Positions 35,601 through 44,656 of a stretch of DNA of 54,630 nucleotides are shown here, in pieces. Under the pieces are notes generated by a model. It worked only from the letters and a program-made list of their open reading frames with translations. It ran no database searches and was not told the origin of the DNA. The position numbers were made by a program, and so were the translations under genes. The DNA comes from Bacteroidales bacterium UBA2861 (GTDB taxonomy: Bacteria; Bacteroidota; Bacteroidia; Bacteroidales; UBA932), in contig DEFD01000014.1 of the NCBI GenBank assembly GCA_002350615.1, positions 1 through 54,630 on the forward strand, in the 5' to 3' direction. How positions within the stretch are numbered: position 1 is the first letter of the stretch; the number at the start of each line of letters is the position of its first letter.

Positions 35601-35933
35601 TCCGTAATTAACAAGAAATTCCTCGGGGCATGGTCGCCGGACAATCCGGGGAGCAAGATACCTGCCCTAACCACCAATGACGGCGGCCGCAACACGGCAA
35701 ACAATGATTTCTGGTTGCAGGACGCATCCTATGTCAAGCTCCGCAACCTCACCCTGGGTTACACCTTCCCGGAAAAATGGACATCTCCTTTCATTTCGAG
35801 GGCAAGGATCTATTTTACCGGGGAAAACCTTCTCACTTTCACCCGTTTCGAAGGGCTTGACCCCGAGAACGGATCCGCCTCCAACTATCCGAACATGTCC
35901 CGCTACATCTTCGGCGTGAGCATCACTTTTTAA
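32629..35933 (+). pseudogene. SusC-like TonB-dependent receptor with STN domain, frameshifted
   Basis: The gene encodes a signal peptide, an STN domain (about 27-105), a carboxypeptidase regulatory-like domain (about 118-190), a plug (about 200-330, with GYGVQKKVNLSGSV, IRGLGTLNNSAPLVVIDG, VLKDAASSAIYGSRAANGVILI) and a SusC barrel. The frame breaks at about 34652-34655, in a TTTT run after codons for GRYL. From there the expected LEANFRADGSSRFAPGHRWG continues in another frame and runs to a normal C terminus, GVSITF, at 35933. Without the missing base the protein would be about 1101 residues, normal for SusC. Either the assembly lost a base or the receptor is inactivated. An STN domain fits transport-coupled signalling to FecR and the ECF sigma factor. 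Confidence 0.88.
34651..34656 (+). other. frameshift site in susC-like gene
   Basis: One base is missing around the run CTTTTG. The upstream frame goes on for about 45 unrelated, Arg/Pro/Ser-rich residues and stops at 34788, while the correct SusC sequence is found in the other frame. No slippery heptamer for programmed -1 shifting is present in register. Confidence 0.8.
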
Positions 35934-35945
35934 ACGAGAACAAAG

Positions 35946-37646
35946 ATGAAAAACAAGATATTCAGATTTTTCCTTCCCGCTGCGGCCATCCTAATCCTGG
36001 GGGCATGCAAGGGATTTCTCGATACCACCCCGGAAGACGGGATAGGCTCGCTTGAGATGTGGACGACAGCCGAGCACGCCGACCTTGGCGTAGCCGGAGC
36101 CTATTCTCCGGTCAAGTGTTTCCAGATAGGCTCGGATCCCTATAATCCGGCAGGCTGCATTTCGAGCAATGCCATGACGGATACATATACCAAATACGCT
36201 TTTGCCTGGGGAACAGGCTTCGACGACACCGGATGCCGATATTTCTGCAACAATTCTGCGACCACAGGCTACGGGGTCTTCTCCAACAAATGGCTGGCGG
36301 ACTATACCGGAGTGCAGTACTGCAATCTTGCCCTTGACAATCTCCCGAGGATGCAAAATGTCCTGAAAGAGGAGGTTTACAACAATTATCTGGGCGAGGT
36401 CCATTTCCTGCGAGCACTCTATTACTTCGACCTTCTCACTTTTTACAGCGGTCACAAGACGCAGGATCCGGGTGTGCCGCTTTATACGGCGATGCCGGAC
36501 TACGACAACGCATACCGACCCCGCAGCACGCCGGCCGATGTGCGCAGGGTTATGATCGAAGACCTCGAGGAGGCGGCGGAACGGCTTCCCTGGCGTTCTT
36601 ACGAAAAGGGAAGGGCCAACAGATGTGCCGCTCTCGTGCTTCTGGGGAAGGTATATCTCTATGCCGGGAACTTCGCCCGTGCGGCGGAAGTCTTTTCCGG
36701 CGTGGTGAGTGAGAACGACCGTGCCGCCGAGCCCTATTCCCTGTATTCGAACTATGCGGAACTCTTCCTCCAGAAAGGGGAGGACAACGATGAAAGCGTG
36801 TTCGTCATCGACTGCGTGAACACATACGGCAACGGCAGCCGCCTGGACCTTCTCTACTCCAACCGGAGCGCGAACTGCGCCGGCACGAACACTTCCATCC
36901 CTACCAAGGAACTGGTGGACTTTTACCTGAATGCGGATGGAACCAAGTATGACGGCAGCACTCCGGACTGGACGAACCGGGATGCCGTGAACCGTTTCTT
37001 TGCCGGGCGTGACCCCCGCCTGGATGCGAGCATCATCCGCCCCTTCGGACTTTTTGTCGGCAAGGACAATGTGACATACGAGTATCGCGCACCCTACGAC
37101 AGCAAGACATCTCCGTATGCCTGTTTGCGTTCCAATCACAGTTCCAATACGAATTACTGCTGGAGAAAGTTCTGCAATCAGGGCAACGAAACCACCATCC
37201 GCCGCCATTCGGGGATAGATATCCCGGTTATCCGTTGGGCGGACGTGCTGCTCCTTTATGCGGAGGCGGTGAACGAGAGTTCCGGCCCTTCGGCCGAAGT
37301 ATTCGACGCTCTGGACAAAGTGCGCCGTCGCGCCAAGATGCCAGTCGTCTCGAGACAGGGGGACCAGGCCGCCGTGCGCCAGCTCATCCGTGACGAGCGA
37401 GTGTACGAGCTTGCAGGCGAGGGTCATCTCTACGCGGACTGGCAGCGCTGGTTCGCCCACAGCGACAACGACTTTGACTATGAGTCGCTCACAAACCAGA
37501 GCATCCTGGGCTATGACGGTGTACCTCTTGCACTTACGCAGGTTTCGGTGCGCAATTTTACCAGGCGCAACTGGCGCTATGCAATTCCTCAGTCCGAAAT
37601 AGACGTTAATCCCGCGCTCGTGCAGAGTGAAGGATGGGGCAATTAA
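35946..37646 (+). CDS. SusD/RagB-like glycan-binding lipoprotein
   Basis: The 566-residue product has a lipoprotein signal (ILGAC) and the typical mature start KGFLDTTPEDGIGSLEMWTTAEHADLGVAGAYSP. Other SusD hallmarks are NNYLGEVHFLRALYYFDLLTFYSG (TPR-like helix), CAALVLLGKVYLYAGNFARAAEVFSGVV, DIPVIRWADVLLLYAEAVNES, and RQLIRDERVYELAGEGHLYADWQRW near the end, closing with RNWRYAIPQSEIDVNPALVQ. SusD proteins lie on the cell surface as a lid on the SusC barrel and bind oligosaccharides. It starts 12 bases after the SusC stop. Confidence 0.96.
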   Translation: MKNKIFRFFLPAAAILILGACKGFLDTTPEDGIGSLEMWTTAEHADLGVAGAYSPVKCFQIGSDPYNPAGCISSNAMTDTYTKYAFAWGTGFDDTGCRYFCNNSATTGYGVFSNKWLADYTGVQYCNLALDNLPRMQNVLKEEVYNNYLGEVHFLRALYYFDLLTFYSGHKTQDPGVPLYTAMPDYDNAYRPRSTPADVRRVMIEDLEEAAERLPWRSYEKGRANRCAALVLLGKVYLYAGNFARAAEVFSGVVSENDRAAEPYSLYSNYAELFLQKGEDNDESVFVIDCVNTYGNGSRLDLLYSNRSANCAGTNTSIPTKELVDFYLNADGTKYDGSTPDWTNRDAVNRFFAGRDPRLDASIIRPFGLFVGKDNVTYEYRAPYDSKTSPYACLRSNHSSNTNYCWRKFCNQGNETTIRRHSGIDIPVIRWADVLLLYAEAVNESSGPSAEVFDALDKVRRRAKMPVVSRQGDQAAVRQLIRDERVYELAGEGHLYADWQRWFAHSDNDFDYESLTNQSILGYDGVPLALTQVSVRNFTRRNWRYAIPQSEIDVNPALVQSEGWGN

Positions 37647-37652
37647 TACTGA

Positions 37653-39659
37653 ATGCTTATGAAATATATGATAAGAACCATACTTCTGTCCTGCCTGCTC
37701 TTTATCGGATGCCAGGACAAAGCTAGCGTCCTTCCTGCCGATAAGGCGGAGCCTGGATTCGGGAAGGATCCCCGCGTGGATGCGCTCTGGACTGCCGTGA
37801 ATGCCAGTGACGAAGGTTTCGACACTACCAATTATTTCGATTTCATCCTTTCCGCCTGCCATCTGGGGATGGATATGAAGTACGTGAAAGTGGCGCTTCA
37901 GCGCTTCAACGCCCTTCAGGAGAAAGAGTTGCCGAATCTGGGCAAGGTGCCGCGCACTGTAGGCGGTGACCTCGGTGATGAAAACAATGTAGAATTCGCC
38001 CTCGAGCTCGCGGGACCGGCGCTTATCGAGTACTATGCCGGCTGGCCGGAAGATATCCGTCAGCTTTTCGACGATTTCGTGGACCGAGCCATCTATGCAT
38101 CCTGGAACCATGACAACGTGGCCGTGAGCTATTCCAATATCTATATAATGAGGGCTTGGAACATGGTCGCACTCGGAGAGAATCTGAGCACGGACAGGAC
38201 CTGGGGAGTTTCTCATCAGCTCACTCCGGCGCAGATTGCGGCAAAAGGTTATGCCATGCTCCGCAACTTCTTCGAATTCCTGCAGCAGTGGGGTATCCAT
38301 GAGCACAATTCTCCCACCTACACCGGAGTGCAGGCGGAATGTATCGGATATCTCGCCAAATACACCAAGGATCCCGAGGCACGGGAACTTGCGCGGAAAT
38401 GCAAGGATTACATATCTCTCAGCATCTTTGCCAACTATTTCACTCCAGGTAGGGTCGCCAGCGGAGCTATGTCCCGCTGTTACTACCGCGGCTCCAGCGG
38501 AGGGAAGATCGACCAGCTCGCAGGCGGCCTCATCAGCGGCTACGGTATGTACTGGTACAATCAGCTCGCCGCCTGGGAGCCCTCTGAAGCCGACAGGCGC
38601 ATCAACGCCACATATCCCCGTCTGGTGGCCTATACCTTCGGTCCGGACAAGGATACTTATGCCGACGGCAAAGAGTATTGGTCCATGAACGCGGTGAATT
38701 ACATCGACCGCAAATTCTCCATCAGCAGCGCCGGCCATCATTACAGCGGAAACGGCACGGAAAAGAGCCTCTCCGTGGTAGTGGCCGGGGATGCACATCG
38801 TTCCATCATAAATTTCGCCCATTATATGGAGGGCAGGAACGATCCTTTCGGGAGGATTCCCTACGGGTCCCATGTATGGACATGCTTCCGCGATGCCTAC
38901 GGCCGTTCGCAGCACGAAAACGAGTTCGTGGCATTCCAGGCTGGCAACGGCCGGGACAATCCGCCGGCAGCATCGAATCTCCGTTCCCATATAATCGTTC
39001 CCGGCACCTATGTGGATGAAATGTGGGTTGGAAACGAACGCATTCCGGACTGGTTTGCCATGAGCGGCAGCGCCAAGGCACTCAATTCGGCCGGAGGCAT
39101 GACTTACTTCTCAAGGATCGAGGACATCGTGGTGTCCGTCCGTTATCTCTTTACTTTCGGTACGGACGGAAAGGCCAAGACCCCCATCCTGACTTATGAT
39201 TCCACCAATTCCGGATATGTGTACGGAACTGCGTTGAGGCTGACGACCGAGCTCAAGGCGACGGCTCCCACGCAGGACGAGATCGGCGGCGTGATCATGT
39301 GGTGGCGTGTGGACAAGGGAATCGATACGGATGAAAAATTCGCCGCCCTGCGCCGGAGCATCATAGAAGCGGAAGTTCACGCCCCGGCACTCAAGGTATA
39401 TTCCGAGGGCGACAGCATAGATTGCTATGTGATGACTCCGGAGGGGATCAAACTCGGAATCGCGGGGACCCTGTCCAAGAAGCAGGATTATAACAGATGG
39501 ATTTTCAGCGACACCGAGCCTGAATACACCAAGGAAGCCTACTGGCATTTCAACCAGACTGCGGCCTACGGAAGCAGCATAGATTTCAGCGACCGCGAAA
39601 AGGCCTACTTCTCGGTCAACGGGGAAGATTTCGGACTCGCTTTGACCGGACAAAAATGA
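37653..39659 (+). CDS. lyase-like (alpha/alpha) toroid lipoprotein
   Basis: A signal with LFIGC lipobox precedes about 645 residues. The first half is alpha-helical with toroid-type repeats (HDNVAVSYSNIYIMRAWNMVALGE, HEHNSPTYTGVQAECIGYLAKY); the second half is beta-rich (FSISSAGHHYSGNGTEKSLS, GRIPYGSHVWTCFRDAYGR, GTYVDEMWVGNERIPDWFAM). This two-part build and the EHNSPTY segment resemble polysaccharide lyases with an alpha/alpha-toroid and an anti-parallel beta domain, but I cannot place it in a known PL family. Candidate catalytic residues are in EHNSPTY and GHHYSG. The start could be 37653, 37659 or 37668; 37659 gives the neatest signal peptide. It lies six bases after SusD, the usual slot of a PUL enzyme. 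Confidence 0.7.
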   Translation: MLMKYMIRTILLSCLLFIGCQDKASVLPADKAEPGFGKDPRVDALWTAVNASDEGFDTTNYFDFILSACHLGMDMKYVKVALQRFNALQEKELPNLGKVPRTVGGDLGDENNVEFALELAGPALIEYYAGWPEDIRQLFDDFVDRAIYASWNHDNVAVSYSNIYIMRAWNMVALGENLSTDRTWGVSHQLTPAQIAAKGYAMLRNFFEFLQQWGIHEHNSPTYTGVQAECIGYLAKYTKDPEARELARKCKDYISLSIFANYFTPGRVASGAMSRCYYRGSSGGKIDQLAGGLISGYGMYWYNQLAAWEPSEADRRINATYPRLVAYTFGPDKDTYADGKEYWSMNAVNYIDRKFSISSAGHHYSGNGTEKSLSVVVAGDAHRSIINFAHYMEGRNDPFGRIPYGSHVWTCFRDAYGRSQHENEFVAFQAGNGRDNPPAASNLRSHIIVPGTYVDEMWVGNERIPDWFAMSGSAKALNSAGGMTYFSRIEDIVVSVRYLFTFGTDGKAKTPILTYDSTNSGYVYGTALRLTTELKATAPTQDEIGGVIMWWRVDKGIDTDEKFAALRRSIIEAEVHAPALKVYSEGDSIDCYVMTPEGIKLGIAGTLSKKQDYNRWIFSDTEPEYTKEAYWHFNQTAAYGSSIDFSDREKAYFSVNGEDFGLALTGQK

Positions 39660-39666
39660 TGATGAT

Positions 39667-41496
39667 ATGAGATACAGATTATTATATATGATGGCGGCGG
39701 CCCTCGCGGTATTTTCTTCCTGCACTGAGGAAGAGGATACCGGACTGCCTACGGTCGTGACCTTGCCGGTGCAGACTGCAACCAGCAGTACGGCCGTTCT
39801 GCGCGGCTCCACCAGCGGGGGCACGGCAAATATGCTTTGCCGCGGAGTGTGCTTCTCCAGCTCTGATGTGTTCTCCTTCAGCGACAGCCCATGCGTATCC
39901 ACCGACGCCGGGGAGGGCGAGTTTGCGGTCAGGACCTACGAACTGATTCCGATGCATGAGTATTATATGAAGGCTTTCGCCGTGATGAAGGACGGAACCA
40001 TCGTTTACGGCGAGCAGATGAGCTTTTCCACCACGGACTTCCAGCTGCCGACGGTAGTGGCCGACGCCCCCAGCGACATTTATGCCACGGAAGCGACGCT
40101 CAATGGCCATGTCGTTGAGGAAGGCGACTATCCTGTGACCACGAAGGGATTCGTTTATACTTCCGATGCCTCAGCCAAGCTGGAAATAGGGGAGACCGGA
40201 GTGCAATCCGTATTAGGAACATCCTCCGAGACCGGATTCAGCGCCACAATCGGAGAACTTGCCATAGGCGGCACCTACCGTGTGAAGGCCTATGCGATGA
40301 CCGAGAACGGCGCCGGTTATTCGGACGAAATCACTTTCTCCACCCTCGATATCCACCCTGTGGAATTCGCTGAAATCCAGGTGCTTGAAAATACTTATTC
40401 ATCGCTCTCCATAAAGAGCGCGATAACCAATGACCAAGGCAACAGCATCACGTCCTTCGGCTTCTGCTGGTCTTCTTCCAACAAGATGCCTACCGTCAAG
40501 AATTCTTCCTTCAAGGCCCTTGGCAGCGACTTTACGCTTTCGTTCGATGATGCCGTTCCGGGCAAACTGTATTACGTGAGGGCATATGCGGAGACTTCGG
40601 AAACGGGGACCAACTACGGCCCTGTGAAGCGTCTGCGCGTTGTCACTTACGACTGCGACGGAGGCATGGTCAAGGTGGTGCCGCAGAATCCGGTGTTCAT
40701 CGGATGGCTCGGCGACTACGAACAGCCTTCCATGCCCGCCAAGTACTCCCAGGCCCACGACGGCGATTTCCAGATCAACCAGAGCGTAGGAAGGAACTCC
40801 ACGCCTACTCCTTCCCAGGCCACGGTGGCGCCGTTCAGCATTGCAAAATATGAGGTGACCAACAAATGGTTCTGCGAGTTCCTGAATGTTTACGGAAGCT
40901 CTACCGTAAAGGATGGAACCTGGCAAGGGGAGGCGATTCTCTTCGACGCCTACACCGATATCCGTTACGAGGGCGGCAAATGGGTTGTGGATTCAGTATA
41001 CCTCAATTGCCCCGTGGTCGGTGTCAGTTTCTATGGAGCCGATGCATTCTGCCGATTCTTCGGCGGCTACCTGCCGAGCGAGGCCCAGTGGGAAATCGCC
41101 GCCCGCGGAAATGTCTATTCCAACGATTCCAAAGTGCCGATGTACCGTTTCAGCGGAAGTGACGACCTGAACGACATAGCGGTTTGGGCGAACGGCGTCA
41201 ACCGTCCTCACGTAGAAACTGTCGGGCAGCACAACCCTAACCAGCTCGGCATTTATGATATGTCCGGCAATGCCCAGGAGATGACCTCATCATGGTGGGG
41301 TAACTATTCCGCAACCTATAAGGAGAACGCAATGCCTGCGGCAAAGCAGATCGTGCTCCGCGGCGGACGTGCCCAGCGAGGTGTACAGAGCAGTTTCCAG
41401 AACTGCGCCCGGGATGCTTACGCCATCACCGGAACAGTATCTTACAGTAATTATATAGGTTTCCGTTTTGCCTGCGATCCTGTCGATGAAGATTAG
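39667..41496 (+). CDS. FN3-like repeats plus FGE/sulfatase-modifying-like domain lipoprotein
   Basis: A lipoprotein signal (AVFSSC) is followed by three repeats of about 95-100 residues with fibronectin III-like patterns (GVCFSSSDVFS, GFVYTSDASAK, GFCWSSSNKM, each followed by an YYMKAFA, YRVKAYA or YYVRAYA strand), to about residue 330. Residues about 355-605 form a formylglycine-generating-enzyme (SUMF1-type) fold: FSIAKYEVTNKWFCEFLN, PVVGVSFYGADAFCRFFGGYLPSEAQWEIAARG, GIYDMSGNAQEMTSSWWG, IGFRFACD. The catalytic cysteine pair of true FGEs is not evident, as in many Bacteroidota members of the fold that are structural or ligand-binding. Probably a surface binding protein of the PUL. Confidence 0.8.
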   Translation: MRYRLLYMMAAALAVFSSCTEEEDTGLPTVVTLPVQTATSSTAVLRGSTSGGTANMLCRGVCFSSSDVFSFSDSPCVSTDAGEGEFAVRTYELIPMHEYYMKAFAVMKDGTIVYGEQMSFSTTDFQLPTVVADAPSDIYATEATLNGHVVEEGDYPVTTKGFVYTSDASAKLEIGETGVQSVLGTSSETGFSATIGELAIGGTYRVKAYAMTENGAGYSDEITFSTLDIHPVEFAEIQVLENTYSSLSIKSAITNDQGNSITSFGFCWSSSNKMPTVKNSSFKALGSDFTLSFDDAVPGKLYYVRAYAETSETGTNYGPVKRLRVVTYDCDGGMVKVVPQNPVFIGWLGDYEQPSMPAKYSQAHDGDFQINQSVGRNSTPTPSQATVAPFSIAKYEVTNKWFCEFLNVYGSSTVKDGTWQGEAILFDAYTDIRYEGGKWVVDSVYLNCPVVGVSFYGADAFCRFFGGYLPSEAQWEIAARGNVYSNDSKVPMYRFSGSDDLNDIAVWANGVNRPHVETVGQHNPNQLGIYDMSGNAQEMTSSWWGNYSATYKENAMPAAKQIVLRGGRAQRGVQSSFQNCARDAYAITGTVSYSNYIGFRFACDPVDED

Positions 41497-42547
41497 CCTG
41501 CTCATAAGCGTCATCCAGATCTGCCTGTCGCAGATGGTTCCCGCGGACGAGTTCGTCTGGAACTGGCGGGATGCGGTGCTGATGAAATCCTTCATCGACA
41601 TAGCCCGCTGCGACGCGAACCGCCGGCCGGAAGTTGAGGAGTATGTGCTTTCAGCAATGACAAGGCTTGCACCCAAGGCACATGGCAGGCATCCCAACGG
41701 CATCGCCGCTGGAGTCGGCCTCGCCTGGCTCAAGGAAATAGGGAAGAACACCCCGGAGATCGACGCCGCCCTGGACAGGGTACTGCAGCATTATCGGGAG
41801 ATTCCCCGCGCTGCGAACGGAGGATGCTCCCACCGCCCGGGGCGAGTGGAACTTTGGGACGACACGGTGTATATGCTGGACATCTTCCTGATCGGCTGCT
41901 ACCGTGCAACCGGCGATCCAGCTTACCTGCAGGATATGGCTGAACAGCTGATTGCCCACGCGGAACACCTTCGGGACCCGAAGACGGGGCTCTGGTATCA
42001 CGGCTGGTCCGAATCTCCTGATTCTTACGACGACAAATGTTGCCAGAACGGCTGGAATGCCAATCCTTTGCATCGGAACTCCGAGTTCTGGGGACGAGGC
42101 AACGGTTGGGTGGCGATGGCCTATGCCGACCTGCTGGAAGCGATGCGTCCGGATGCGCCGGATTATACGCGTTTGAAAAAGGAATACCAAAAAATGGCTT
42201 CGAGCCTCCGGAAGATGCAGGACCGTCGGAACGGCCTATGGTACCAACTGCCGGCACGCTCTGAAGAAAAGGGCAATTATCTCGAAACATCCTGCAGCGC
42301 CATGTTTGCATACAGTCTGGCAAAAGGGGCGAGGATCGGGCTGCTGCCGCGCAAATACCTCAAATGCGCCGACAATGCTTATTCCGCGCTTAGGGGACAC
42401 TTCCAGCGCAATACGCTTGATGGTGTCTGCGAGGGCAGCTGCATCGGAGACAAGAACTATTATCTGTCCAGGAAAAGGGTTTCAGGGGAAACTTATGCCG
42501 ACGGGGCCTTTTTGATGCTTGACAATGAATTGAAAATCAACAAATAA
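41486..42547 (+). CDS. GH105/GH88-family unsaturated glucuronyl/galacturonyl hydrolase
   Basis: The 353-residue protein is an (alpha/alpha)6 enzyme of the YteR type: GVGLAWLKEIG, RVELWDDTVYMLDIFLIGCYRATGDP (catalytic Asp near residue 124), LWYHGWSES, HRNSEFWGRGNGWVAMAYADLLEAM (Asn-Gly-Trp, sugar binding), and GNYLETSCSAMFAYSLAKG. Such enzymes remove the 4,5-unsaturated uronic acid left by pectin lyases from oligogalacturonides or rhamnogalacturonan pieces. The start at 41486 overlaps the end of the previous gene by 11 bases; a longer frame from a TTG at 41468 is less likely. The N terminus MKISLLISVIQICLSQ is weakly hydrophobic and may be a signal peptide. Confidence 0.92.
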   Translation: MKISLLISVIQICLSQMVPADEFVWNWRDAVLMKSFIDIARCDANRRPEVEEYVLSAMTRLAPKAHGRHPNGIAAGVGLAWLKEIGKNTPEIDAALDRVLQHYREIPRAANGGCSHRPGRVELWDDTVYMLDIFLIGCYRATGDPAYLQDMAEQLIAHAEHLRDPKTGLWYHGWSESPDSYDDKCCQNGWNANPLHRNSEFWGRGNGWVAMAYADLLEAMRPDAPDYTRLKKEYQKMASSLRKMQDRRNGLWYQLPARSEEKGNYLETSCSAMFAYSLAKGARIGLLPRKYLKCADNAYSALRGHFQRNTLDGVCEGSCIGDKNYYLSRKRVSGETYADGAFLMLDNELKINK

Positions 42548-42558
42548 CCAATCTTATC

Positions 42559-44499
42559 ATGAAAACAAAACAATTTATCACGCTACTCGCTCTTCCTGCA
42601 TTCCTGCTGGCCTGCAGCAAGGAAAGCGCGGCGCCGTCCGGACCGGAAACCCCGGATGTGACAGTGCAGGAAGGGAATTTTACGCTTGTTGCCTCCACTG
42701 ACATAGTTGCGAAGACAGAACTTGGAACAGACAACTACATTTATTGGAAGGCTTCCGATGCAATCAGCGTATGGGAGTCCGGTAACAGTTCCAACGCCAA
42801 TGTAAAACTTGACCTCCTTTCCGAAAGTGACGGCTCCAAACGCGGAATCTTCACCGGGACGCTGACTCCGTCCACCGACGCGTTCAAACTATATGCCGTC
42901 TATCCTTATTCTTCCTCCTATGGTTCCGATCCTTCGACCATCGCGCTGAATCTTCCCGCAGCCGTAGGACAGATCACGGATGTCAACGGCCTTGTGGGAG
43001 TGAGCGATTTCATGGTCGGCTCCGCTTCCTTTACAACCGAAGACAGCGACTACGCCATGAAGTTCCGCTATCCTCTTACACTTCTGGATATCGTGGTGGA
43101 CGGTTCTAACAGCTGCCTCTCAGGCGCTACTGCACAGTCTCTTACCATAACTGCAAACACCGCATTTGTGGGAGATGCTACGCTGGATCTCACCACTGGA
43201 ACCCTTACCCCGGCAGAATCCGGAAAGAGCCTCACGGTCACATTCCCTTCCACCGCCGCCGTTTCATCCGCCCAGCACGCATGGGTGGCCATCTATCCGG
43301 TGGACCTTAGGGATGCCGACTGCTGCTTCGACCTTAAATTCACCAACGGGCAGGAAATCAAGTTCAACGTGAATCCGAAGAAGGCCTTCGAGGAGCAGAA
43401 GATCTACACCATCAATCTCACCAATATCGACGCCCACGTGGACGCGGGCGAGGCCAGCCCGATTTTCTTCGACCTTGTCGGGGCCAACAGTTCCAAAGGC
43501 TATTCCCTCAACAGGGCCAATTGCTATATCGTTTCCGAAGGCGGTTATTACAAATTCGCGGCGCAGCACATCGATAAAACGAACATATTCTCGGGAACAG
43601 TTCCGTATACCGATGGCTACAGGGCGGATTGGCTCTGGGCTACCAGTGCTGACGCCAAGGCGGATTTCATCAGCATCGGCAACAGCGGTGCCATCAATTT
43701 CAGGGCTCCCGCCAATGCCAACGGCAGCACCGTAATCGCTCTCAAGAACCCTTCCGGTGATATTATCTGGAGCTGGCATATCTGGTGCGCACCAGAGGAT
43801 ATCCTTGAGCCAACCCATTATAGCCGCGGCGATTCCTGGCAGGTTTCCGATGCAAATCTTGGTGCCAAAAGCAAGACCGGTACAGATGCCTATGGTTTTT
43901 ATTATCAGTGGGGCCGCAAAGACCCGTTCCCCGGAAACAAGGATAACTGCGTCTTCAATACAGGGGTTAGTATCAACGGAGTATCTTCCAAGACAACTGC
44001 AGATGTGGTGGCCGATGCAATTGGTTACACCGTTGCACACCCTACTACAATTCTTTATCAGAATGACTACAGGACGTGGATATCCACTCCCGATCAGGCA
44101 AACAACGCCCAAAACTTGTGGAACAATACTACAAACAAATCCAAGAAAACCAATTATGACCCATGCCCGGCCGGTTACTGCGTGCCGGTCGTAAGCGGTT
44201 ATGCGTGGGGAGCCTCTTTTGTCGCTTCAGCCATGACCTGGCAAAGCGATGGCGTAATATATACCGACCCGACAGGTGTCGCTGCATTTTATCCGGCCGC
44301 CGGCTATCTGAACGGTTTGAATTTGACAGATGCGGGTGCTACCGTCAGGAACTGGGCTGCAAACCTAAGTGCCACGCCCAGTGCTACATCCAATATGCTT
44401 GGTTATTCTCTTTTGATGACTCTCTCCACACAATCGTTTAAAGTTAACGAAGGCTCGAGAGCCGGCTTCGCCCTTCCGGTCCGTTGCATGAAAATCTAA
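42559..44499 (+). CDS. fimbrillin-like lipoprotein with FISUMP-like C-terminal domain
   Basis: The signal ends in FLLAC. Of 646 residues, about 30-290 resemble a fimbrillin/Mfa-like domain (NYIYWKASDAISVWESG, FKLYAVYPYSSS, closing in KIYTINL). The C-terminal half resembles the FISUMP type of domain: YYQWGRKDPFPG, TNYDPCPAGYCVPVVSGYAWG, and AGFALPVRCMKI at the end. Similar proteins are found on the surface of gut Bacteroidales. It lies in the middle of the PUL, 11 bases after the GH105 gene and 13 before a small-protein gene. The pairing with the small gene repeats that at 5476-8144. Possible roles are glycan binding or adhesion. Confidence 0.8.
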   Translation: MKTKQFITLLALPAFLLACSKESAAPSGPETPDVTVQEGNFTLVASTDIVAKTELGTDNYIYWKASDAISVWESGNSSNANVKLDLLSESDGSKRGIFTGTLTPSTDAFKLYAVYPYSSSYGSDPSTIALNLPAAVGQITDVNGLVGVSDFMVGSASFTTEDSDYAMKFRYPLTLLDIVVDGSNSCLSGATAQSLTITANTAFVGDATLDLTTGTLTPAESGKSLTVTFPSTAAVSSAQHAWVAIYPVDLRDADCCFDLKFTNGQEIKFNVNPKKAFEEQKIYTINLTNIDAHVDAGEASPIFFDLVGANSSKGYSLNRANCYIVSEGGYYKFAAQHIDKTNIFSGTVPYTDGYRADWLWATSADAKADFISIGNSGAINFRAPANANGSTVIALKNPSGDIIWSWHIWCAPEDILEPTHYSRGDSWQVSDANLGAKSKTGTDAYGFYYQWGRKDPFPGNKDNCVFNTGVSINGVSSKTTADVVADAIGYTVAHPTTILYQNDYRTWISTPDQANNAQNLWNNTTNKSKKTNYDPCPAGYCVPVVSGYAWGASFVASAMTWQSDGVIYTDPTGVAAFYPAAGYLNGLNLTDAGATVRNWAANLSATPSATSNMLGYSLLMTLSTQSFKVNEGSRAGFALPVRCMKI

Positions 44500-44512
44500 A
44501 TGACTCTGCAAT

Positions 44513-44656
44513 ATGAAAAAGATATATTCAAATGTATATGAGGCTCCTGAATGCCTCCAGACTGTTTCGCTTGCAGAAGGGATTATCTGCGTGAGCGAAG
44601 ACTACGAAGTCCAGATGGAGAAGGAAGAGGACGATATCCTTTGGGGAGAGCCATGA
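44513..44656 (+). CDS. small CX11CXS protein, 47 aa
   Basis: This 47-residue product has no signal peptide and an acidic C-terminal half. It shares with the 42-residue protein at 8016-8144 the EAPEC/TAPEC segment, a second cysteine exactly 11 residues later followed by x-Ser, the GI(I/L) pair, and the terminal Gly-Glu-Pro. Its stop overlaps the ATG of the GH28 gene (44653-44656), so translation is probably coupled, which supports a real gene. Both copies directly follow a fimbrillin-like gene. Function unknown. Confidence 0.75.
   Translation: MKKIYSNVYEAPECLQTVSLAEGIICVSEDYEVQMEKEEDDILWGEP

Noticed and set aside
34767..35933. Separate 388-residue outer-membrane protein
   Set aside because: It begins in the middle of a SusC barrel and joins perfectly with the upstream part if one base is restored, so it is the second half of a frameshifted gene.
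35991..38990. 999-codon open frame on the minus strand
   Set aside because: It lies antisense to SusD and the lyase-like gene, lacks any recognisable domain, and is open only because of the codon bias of the GC-rich genes on the other strand.
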